Positions 34,470-38,932 of a stretch of DNA of 38,932 nt are shown here, one piece after another. The notes beneath the pieces were generated by a model. The model was not told the origin of the DNA. It ran no database searches and saw only the letters and a list, made by a program, of their open reading frames with translations. A program made the position numbers and the translations under genes. How positions within the stretch are numbered: position 1 is the stretch's first letter; each line of letters starts with the position of its first letter. The stretch comes from Pelosinus fermentans (GTDB taxonomy: Bacteria; Bacillota; Negativicutes; DSM-13327): contig DJJR01000034.1 of NCBI GenBank assembly GCA_002434245.1, positions 1 to 38,932 of the forward strand. Reading direction: 5' to 3'.

Positions 34470-34600
34470 ATATGCAAAAATATAGTGAACGACGAAGATT
34501 GCGATTTAAATTGTTTTACTTTTTAAAAAGGAATTTTATTACAGACGTAGAAATCTAAAAAGTGAGAAAATTAAGAAAACAAAATCCGATGAATTTTGTA

Positions 34601-34636
34601 GAGATAGGAGGAATCCTATGAATGCATGAATAGGAT
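34601..34636 (+). other. Leader of the phosphofructokinase gene with hairpin and mini-ORF
   Basis: TAGGAGG is followed by ATG AAT GCA TGA, a three-codon frame. Its ATG lies at the edge of a perfect hairpin (ATCCTAT / ATAGGAT, 34613-34636). The sequence from 34470 to 34600 and from 34637 to 34700 shows nothing recognisable. A regulatory role is possible but unproven. Confidence 0.35.
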
Positions 34637-34708
34637 GAATACTTTACTTAATCTAGACATAAAGTTCTAAAGGTAAAAATAATAATTATGAATTTACGGA
34701 GGGACAGT

Positions 34709-35968
34709 ATGTTAGAAACAAAAAAAACGATAGCAATTCTGTGTGGTGGTGGCCCGGCACCTGGCATGAATAGTGTAATTAGTGCAGTCACCATTGAAGC
34801 CATAAAAAATGGATGGAATGTGATGGGAATCTATGAAGGTTACACTCATTTGTGTAATGGGGAGAAACATGTAGTGTCCTTAACCATCGACATGGTTAGC
34901 CGGATACATCTTGATGGAGGCAGCATATTAGGAACAGCCAGAGTCAATCCGACTAAGAGTGAAGCTCACTTACGAAATGTAGTAAATACATTAATTGAAA
35001 TGGGTGTTACCCATTTAGTAACCATTGGAGGGGATGATACTGCATATTCAGCTTGCAAGGTAGCGGAATATGCCAGAAGGGTGCTGGAGATTGAACTTCT
35101 GGTAGTGCATGTACCAAAAACAATTGACAATGATTTACCGCTGCCAGAGGGGATTCCTACTTTTGGTTTTGAAACAGCCCGGGCGTTAGGGAGTCAGCTG
35201 GTTACAAATTTAATGGAAGATGCGAAAACTACAAATCGCTGGTATTTTGCTATAGCCATGGGGCGTACAGCCGGACATTTATCCTTAGGCATAGGAAAGA
35301 GTTCGGGTGCAACACTGACGATTATTCCAGAAGAATTTGGAGATAAAACCATTCGATTACAGATGCTGGTTGATATTTTAGTCGGCTCTATTATTAAACG
35401 ATTAGCAGGGAAACGCAATTATGGTGTGGCTGTTATTGCTGAAGGATTGGTGGAGAAAATAGCAGTGGAAGATCTAAAAGAGCTGGATTGCACATGTTTT
35501 GATGATCATGGACATATTCGCTATACAGAGTTGAATTTTCCTGAGCTGCTAAAGCAGGCAGTCGTGAAAAATCTTGCCGATTTAGGATTGAAAATGACTA
35601 TTGTTGGTAAAGAAATCGGATATGAATTGCGTTGTGCTTCTCCTAATGCATTTGATATCGAATATACGCGTGATTTAGGATTTGCTGCCTTTGAATTCTT
35701 AAAGAATAATGGAACAGACGCTCTGATTACCATTCAAAATAATGAAATTGTACCGATTCCTTTTGAGGGAATATTGGATATGAGAACAAAGAAAACTCAG
35801 GTTCGTATGGTAAATGTACAATCTGTTCAATATCGAATTGCTCGAGAATATATGATTCGCTTGGAAAAGGATGACTTATATTCTCAAGCAGATTTGAAAA
35901 AAATGGCATTGACAATTAATGTAGATCCTGATGATTTTGTGAAGCGATTTGCATATTTGTTAGATTAA
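34709..35968 (+). CDS. 6-phosphofructokinase, probably pyrophosphate-dependent
   Basis: This 419-residue enzyme phosphorylates fructose 6-phosphate in glycolysis. The phosphate-donor site reads GGDDTAYSA rather than GGDGS, and the catalytic segment is VPKTIDNDLP with Lys in place of the Gly of ATP-dependent enzymes (PGTIDND). Both substitutions mark PPi-using enzymes. AMGRTAGHL (sugar-phosphate binding) is conserved. The length, about 100 residues above bacterial ATP-PfkA, fits the PPi or clade-X groups. GGAGGG precedes the ATG at 34709. It is a single-gene unit. Confidence 0.9.
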   Translation: MLETKKTIAILCGGGPAPGMNSVISAVTIEAIKNGWNVMGIYEGYTHLCNGEKHVVSLTIDMVSRIHLDGGSILGTARVNPTKSEAHLRNVVNTLIEMGVTHLVTIGGDDTAYSACKVAEYARRVLEIELLVVHVPKTIDNDLPLPEGIPTFGFETARALGSQLVTNLMEDAKTTNRWYFAIAMGRTAGHLSLGIGKSSGATLTIIPEEFGDKTIRLQMLVDILVGSIIKRLAGKRNYGVAVIAEGLVEKIAVEDLKELDCTCFDDHGHIRYTELNFPELLKQAVVKNLADLGLKMTIVGKEIGYELRCASPNAFDIEYTRDLGFAAFEFLKNNGTDALITIQNNEIVPIPFEGILDMRTKKTQVRMVNVQSVQYRIAREYMIRLEKDDLYSQADLKKMALTINVDPDDFVKRFAYLLD

Positions 35969-35990
35969 TTGCAAAGAATGGAGATAAGCA

Positions 35991-36023
35991 GGGGAAGGGA
36001 TTTATAAGTCCCTTTCCTTTTTG
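35991..36023 (+). terminator. Terminator after phosphofructokinase
   Basis: GGGAAGGGA / TCCCTTTCC stem with one wobble pair and an 8-base loop, then TTTTT. Confidence 0.87.
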
Positions 36024-36056
36024 TGCTTTGATTGTAGAATTTATAAGCCTTAGGGG

Positions 36057-36130
36057 AACGTTGAACACAGAGGTTTTAACCCTATTTATCTTTTCTCAGT
36101 GTTCTCTGTGCCTCTGTGGTTCAATTCGTT
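36057..36130. repeat. Dispersed palindromic repeat, copy 4
   Basis: The left arm AACGTTGAACACAGAGG and right arm CCTCTGTGGTTCAATTCGTT pair with small bulges around about 40 bases. It belongs to the same family as 20735-20827. Confidence 0.8.
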
Positions 36131-36203
36131 TATATGTTTTAGCAGGATGCTTAGCGTTTTTCTTGGGCTTTTAGAAACCTTTTTTTAATAAAAAGGGTGT
36201 GCT

Positions 36204-36231
36204 TTGCATTAATTATGCGATATAATATAAT
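36204..36231 (+). promoter_or_regulatory. uppP promoter
   Basis: TTGCAT (36204-36209), 16 bases, TATAAT (36226-36231), with another TATAAT five bases earlier. Confidence 0.55.
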
Positions 36232-36265
36232 TTATGGTTATTTTAATAAATGAGGATGTGGTGGA

Positions 36266-37063
36266 ATGAATGATAATTTAATTGCTGTGATAATTGGTAT
36301 TGTGGAAGGTGTGACAGAGTATCTGCCCGTTTCTTCTACTGGACATATGATTTTAGCAGGAAGTATGTTGGGGTTTGAGGGAGAAAAAGCTAGTGTTTTT
36401 GAAGTATTTATTCAGTTAGGTGCTATTTTATCGGTACTTTTCTTATATCAAGAGAAATTTTCTCGTATGTTAAAGCCGCAACAGTTAAATGTTTATGGCA
36501 ATGGATTGTCCATTAAACATGTTTTGGCTGGTGTTGTTCCAGTTATGGGCATTGCATATTTATTGCACAAGCCAATTAAAGAATATCTGTTTTCTCCTTA
36601 TACAGTTATTATTGGCTTAGTTGTAGGAGGCATTTTTATGCTAGTTGCTGAGAAAGTAGCAAAGCGTCCTGTAACTACGGATGTTGATAAAATAACAATG
36701 CAGCAAGCTTTCCTTGTAGGGCTGTTTCAAGTGCTGGCGTTATGGCCTGGTTTTTCTCGTTCAGGTTCTACTATTTCTGGAGGACTTCTTCTGGGGCTAA
36801 GCCGTAGTGCTGCTGCTGAATTTTCCTTTATTATCGCTGTCCCGCTTATGGCAGTAGCCTGTATATATGATTTATTAAAAGTTTGGGATACGTTGAGCAT
36901 AGCTGATGTACAAATGTTTTCTATTGGATTTGCAGTTGCTTTTGTTGTAGCCTACATATCAATTGTTTGGTTTATTAAATTTCTAAATAAGTCTACCTTA
37001 GCTTCTTTTGCCTACTATCGCTTTGTAGTAGCTGCCATATCCTATTATTATTTTTTCTTGTAA
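36266..37063 (+). CDS. uppP: Undecaprenyl-diphosphatase UppP (BacA)
   Basis: A 265-residue integral membrane enzyme that recycles undecaprenyl pyrophosphate to the carrier phosphate for cell-wall synthesis and gives some bacitracin resistance. Both signature segments are present: EGVTEYLPVSSTGHM (residues about 14-28) and PGFSRSGSTISGGLLLGLSR (about 163-182). It has seven to eight hydrophobic helices. GAGGATGTGG precedes the ATG. Confidence 0.95.
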   Translation: MNDNLIAVIIGIVEGVTEYLPVSSTGHMILAGSMLGFEGEKASVFEVFIQLGAILSVLFLYQEKFSRMLKPQQLNVYGNGLSIKHVLAGVVPVMGIAYLLHKPIKEYLFSPYTVIIGLVVGGIFMLVAEKVAKRPVTTDVDKITMQQAFLVGLFQVLALWPGFSRSGSTISGGLLLGLSRSAAAEFSFIIAVPLMAVACIYDLLKVWDTLSIADVQMFSIGFAVAFVVAYISIVWFIKFLNKSTLASFAYYRFVVAAISYYYFFL

Positions 37064-37183
37064 AGTGGCAATGGTGAGAATTGGATTGCTTTTCTCATAA
37101 GGAAAAACATTGACAAGAGAGTGGAAATGTAATATATTATTTAAGCAGCAGTTGACAGGTGGAAATAACAAAGAAAAACGCTG

Positions 37184-37212
37184 TTTACAAAAGAGAAAAA
37201 GTGTGATATAAT
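37184..37212 (+). promoter_or_regulatory. Promoter of tRNA block 1
   Basis: TTTACA (37184-37189), 17 bases, TATAAT (37207-37212), 20 bases before the first tRNA. A TTGACA at about 37112 lies further upstream. Confidence 0.8.
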
Positions 37213-37232
37213 TTAATCTCGTCAAAGGAAAT

Positions 37233-37308
37233 GCTGGAATAGCTCAACTGGTAGAGCACCTCACTTGTAATGAGGATGTTGCGGGTTCAAGTCCTGTTTC
37301 CAGCTCCA
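37233..37308 (+). tRNA. tRNA-Thr (anticodon TGT)
   Basis: A 76-nt cloverleaf: acceptor GCTGGAA / TTCCAGC, anticodon loop CTTGTAA, T-loop GGTTCAAGTCC, encoded CCA end. First gene of block 1. Confidence 0.95.
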
Positions 37309-37331
37309 TTTTATTTAATTTCATCTAAAAT

Positions 37332-37415
37332 GGATGGGTTCCCGAGTGGCTAAAGGGAGCAGACTGTAAATCTGCCGGCTCCGCCTTCGCTGGTTCGAAT
37401 CCAGCTCCATCCACC
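37332..37415 (+). tRNA. tRNA-Tyr (anticodon GTA)
   Basis: An 84-nt tRNA with long variable arm, acceptor GGATGGG, anticodon loop CTGTAAA, T-loop GGTTCGAATCC and encoded CCA. Confidence 0.95.
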
Positions 37416-37427
37416 ATTTTAAGCAGC

Positions 37428-37505
37428 GAACCAAAAATTTGCGAGCAGAGCGAGTAAAAGTTTTGTGTAAGTCGCTTAGTTAGCACCGCAGTGCTAACAT
37501 CAAAA
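37428..37505 (+). repeat. Two-hairpin repeat, copy B
   Basis: GAACCAAAAATTT, then GCGAGCAGAGCGAGT, then AAGTTTTG form the first stem-loop. A TCGCTTA linker and a perfect hairpin GTTAGCAC-CGCA-GTGCTAAC follow. It lies between tRNA-Tyr and the first initiator tRNA. Confidence 0.8.
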
Positions 37506-37542
37506 GTCTTTACAATGTTTCAATTGAGGTAATTATTAATAT

Positions 37543-37618
<76 letters not shown>

Positions 37619-37662
37619 TTAATGTCTTTACAATGTTTCAATTTAGGAAACTATGTTTATAT

Positions 37663-37738
37663 CGCGGGGTGGAGCAGTTGGTAGCTCGTCGGGCTCATAA
37701 CCCGAAGGCCACAGGTTCGAGTCCTGTCCCCGCAACCA
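37663..37738 (+). tRNA. Initiator tRNA-fMet (anticodon CAT), second copy
   Basis: Identical to the first copy except in the acceptor stem and one variable-loop base. The preceding spacer GTCTTTACAATGTTTCAATT (37624-37643) repeats that before the first copy (37506-37525), so tRNA and spacer were duplicated together. Confidence 0.94.
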
Positions 37739-37748
37739 ATTAAGTAGT

Positions 37749-37825
37749 GAACCAAAGGTTTGCGAGCAGAGCGAGTGAGAACTTTGTGTGAATCACTTAG
37801 TTAGCACCGCAGTGCTAACCTCAAA
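37749..37825 (+). repeat. Two-hairpin repeat, copy C
   Basis: Same element as copy B: stem CAAAGGTTT / GAACTTTG around GCGAGCAGAGCGAGT, then the identical hairpin GTTAGCAC / GTGCTAAC. The changes in the first stem relative to copy B mostly keep pairing. It lies between the second initiator tRNA and tRNA-Thr(GGT). Confidence 0.8.
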
Positions 37826-37867
37826 TCTCTTTGGTTTTATATAATTTGCATAAGATCAGATTTATAT

Positions 37868-37943
37868 GCTGGTGTAGCTCAGTCGGTAGAGCGTATCCTT
37901 GGTAAGGATAAGGTCACCGGTTCAATCCCGGTCACTAGCTCCA
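37868..37943 (+). tRNA. tRNA-Thr (anticodon GGT)
   Basis: A 76-nt tRNA with acceptor GCTGGTG / CACTAGC, anticodon loop TTGGTAA and encoded CCA. Confidence 0.94.
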
Positions 37944-37971
37944 TTTGCTCGAAGTGTAATATTTTTAACAT

Positions 37972-38048
37972 GGCGGTGTAGCTCAGCTGGCTAGAGCATG
38001 CGGTTCATACCCGCAGGGTCCGGGGTTCAAATCCCTGCGCCGCCACCA
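37972..38048 (+). tRNA. Elongator tRNA-Met (anticodon CAT)
   Basis: A 77-nt tRNA with paired acceptor GGCGGTG / CGCCGCC, anticodon loop TTCATAC and encoded CCA. The paired first base and normal anticodon stem separate it from the initiator genes. A tRNA-Ile2 read after lysidine modification cannot be wholly excluded. Confidence 0.9.
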
Positions 38049-38057
38049 AAAAAGTTA

Positions 38058-38086
38058 TTGACATAACAATTTGATTGTTGTATAAT
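38058..38086 (+). promoter_or_regulatory. Promoter of tRNA block 2
   Basis: TTGACA (38058-38063), exactly 17 bases, TATAAT (38081-38086): a perfect consensus promoter between the two tRNA blocks. Confidence 0.9.
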
Positions 38087-38125
38087 AATAAATGTCGCTA
38101 AGGGAAACTGTGTGACATGAAAGAT

Positions 38126-38201
38126 GCTGGAATAGCTCAACTGGTAGAGCACCTCACTTGTAATGAGGATGTTGCGGGTTCAAGTCCTGTTTCCAGCTCC
38201 A
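38126..38201 (+). tRNA. tRNA-Thr (anticodon TGT), block 2
   Basis: Identical to the tRNA at 37233-37308. First gene of the second block. Confidence 0.95.
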
Positions 38202-38222
38202 CTTTATTTCTTTCATCAAAAT

Positions 38223-38306
38223 GGATGGGTTCCCGAGTGGCTAAAGGGAGCAGACTGTAAATCTGCCGGCTCCGCCTTCGCTGGTTCGAATCCAGCCCCA
38301 TCCACC
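38223..38306 (+). tRNA. tRNA-Tyr (anticodon GTA), block 2
   Basis: Matches the tRNA at 37332-37415 except for one base near the acceptor arm (AGCCCCAT in place of AGCTCCAT). Confidence 0.95.
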
Positions 38307-38348
38307 ATTTTATCATTAATGTTTAGCGGCAACCATTGTATTGAATAT

Positions 38349-38424
<76 letters not shown>

Positions 38425-38468
38425 ATGTTTATTACTGCTTTAGATTGAAAGATGTAAAGCGTTTATAT

Positions 38469-38544
38469 GCTGGTGTAGCTCAGTCGGTAGAGCGTATCCT
38501 TGGTAAGGATAAGGCCACCGGTTCAACCCCGGTCACTAGCTCCA
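38469..38544 (+). tRNA. tRNA-Thr (anticodon GGT), block 2
   Basis: Near-identical to 37868-37943, differing by two bases (AAGGCCACC and TTCAACCCC). Confidence 0.94.
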
Positions 38545-38602
38545 TTTATAGTGCTGGTCTAATAGTAGATATGCAAAATGGAAAAGTGGCTAAAAAAAAT
38601 AT

Positions 38603-38679
38603 GGCGGTGTAGCTCAGCTGGCTAGAGCATGCGGTTCATACCCGCAGGGTCCGGGGTTCAAATCCCTGCGCCGCCACCA
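38603..38679 (+). tRNA. Elongator tRNA-Met (anticodon CAT), block 2
   Basis: Identical to 37972-38048. Last tRNA before the terminator. Confidence 0.9.
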
Positions 38680-38692
38680 AACAAAGAATTTA

Positions 38693-38719
38693 AAACTTCG
38701 CATTAATGCGAAGTTTTTT
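38693..38719 (+). terminator. Terminator of the tRNA cluster
   Basis: AACTTCGCA / TGCGAAGTT with a short TTAA loop and seven T residues. Confidence 0.92.
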
Positions 38720-38912
38720 TGTTATTTAGCAGGAATTTTCATAAAATAATAGAATATTGTAGCTTGGTAAAATAAATGATGCAGTAAGGTTTCTTAAACA
38801 AGAGATTTTGTTTGCGTTACATAAAAGACGCAGACAAAAGACTAGTGGTTTTTGTTTAGAATTAAGACAGGCCCTATTTCATAGCTCTGTAATAAATTAA
38901 GGGGGAATTATA

Positions 38913-38932
38913 ATGGCAAAGAAAAAGTTTGA
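38913..38932 (+). CDS. tuf: Start of elongation factor Tu (cut by the window edge)
   Basis: Only MAKKKF is visible, the usual first residues of EF-Tu, with AAGGGGG about eight bases upstream. Location after a Thr/Tyr/Met tRNA cluster fits tuf in related genomes. The 190-base gap before it shows no clear promoter. Confidence 0.7.

Overview
The window is AT-rich, low-GC DNA from an anaerobic, endospore-forming Firmicute. A Negativicutes/Sporomusaceae member (Pelosinus- or Sporomusa-like) fits best; this is inferred from gene content and order, not from a database search. Pointers are a sporulation sigma-H gene, a SpoIIP-type protein, CtsR-McsA-McsB-ClpC, rubrerythrin and flavodiiron (oxygen/NO-reducing) proteins, a probable PPi-dependent phosphofructokinase, FabK, ThyX and strong TTGACA/TATAAT promoters.

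Layout. (1) 1-660: the end of an rRNA operon (5S rRNA and terminator) and a gene-free stretch holding a structured repeat and a 5S-like scrap. (2) 675-6044: a divergent rubrerythrin gene, then a sigma-54 activator with an N-terminal HPr-like domain, a sigma-54 promoter and a PTS-type dihydroxyacetone kinase operon (dhaK-dhaL-dhaM-HPr). (3) 6132-9071: an S-adenosylmethionine decarboxylase homologue lacking its key residues, fabK and a flavodiiron protein. (4) 9259-33467: the housekeeping block known from Bacillus and its relatives: ctsR-mcsA-mcsB-clpC-radA-disA, carD, yacL, ispDF (fused), gltX, Cys T-box, cysE-cysS-mrnC-thyX, rlmB, vanW-like, yacP. Islands of sporulation and membrane genes interrupt it (16469-18579, 22422-23443). 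(5) 33611-37063: sigH, a PPi-type phosphofructokinase and uppP. (6) 37184-38719: eleven tRNA genes in two tandemly duplicated blocks, each with its own promoter. (7) The first codons of tuf at the right edge.

The most interesting region is 28730-30470. An IS110-family element sits inside one arm of a palindromic repeat whose relatives occur at three other places in the window. Joining the two flanks across a shared GTCT restores the palindrome. The element's non-coding left end has a stem-loop whose two strands match the two halves of that rebuilt target, as expected for an IS110 bridge RNA. The insertion splits the normally compact cysE-cysS-mrnC-thyX-rlmB-vanW-yacP cluster.

Other notable points are a second, unrelated two-hairpin repeat shared by the rRNA and tRNA loci with compensating base changes in its stem, a SpeD-like protein with Gly where the pyruvoyl-forming Ser should be, and a SpoIIP-like protein next to a small membrane protein that repeats its N-terminal domain.
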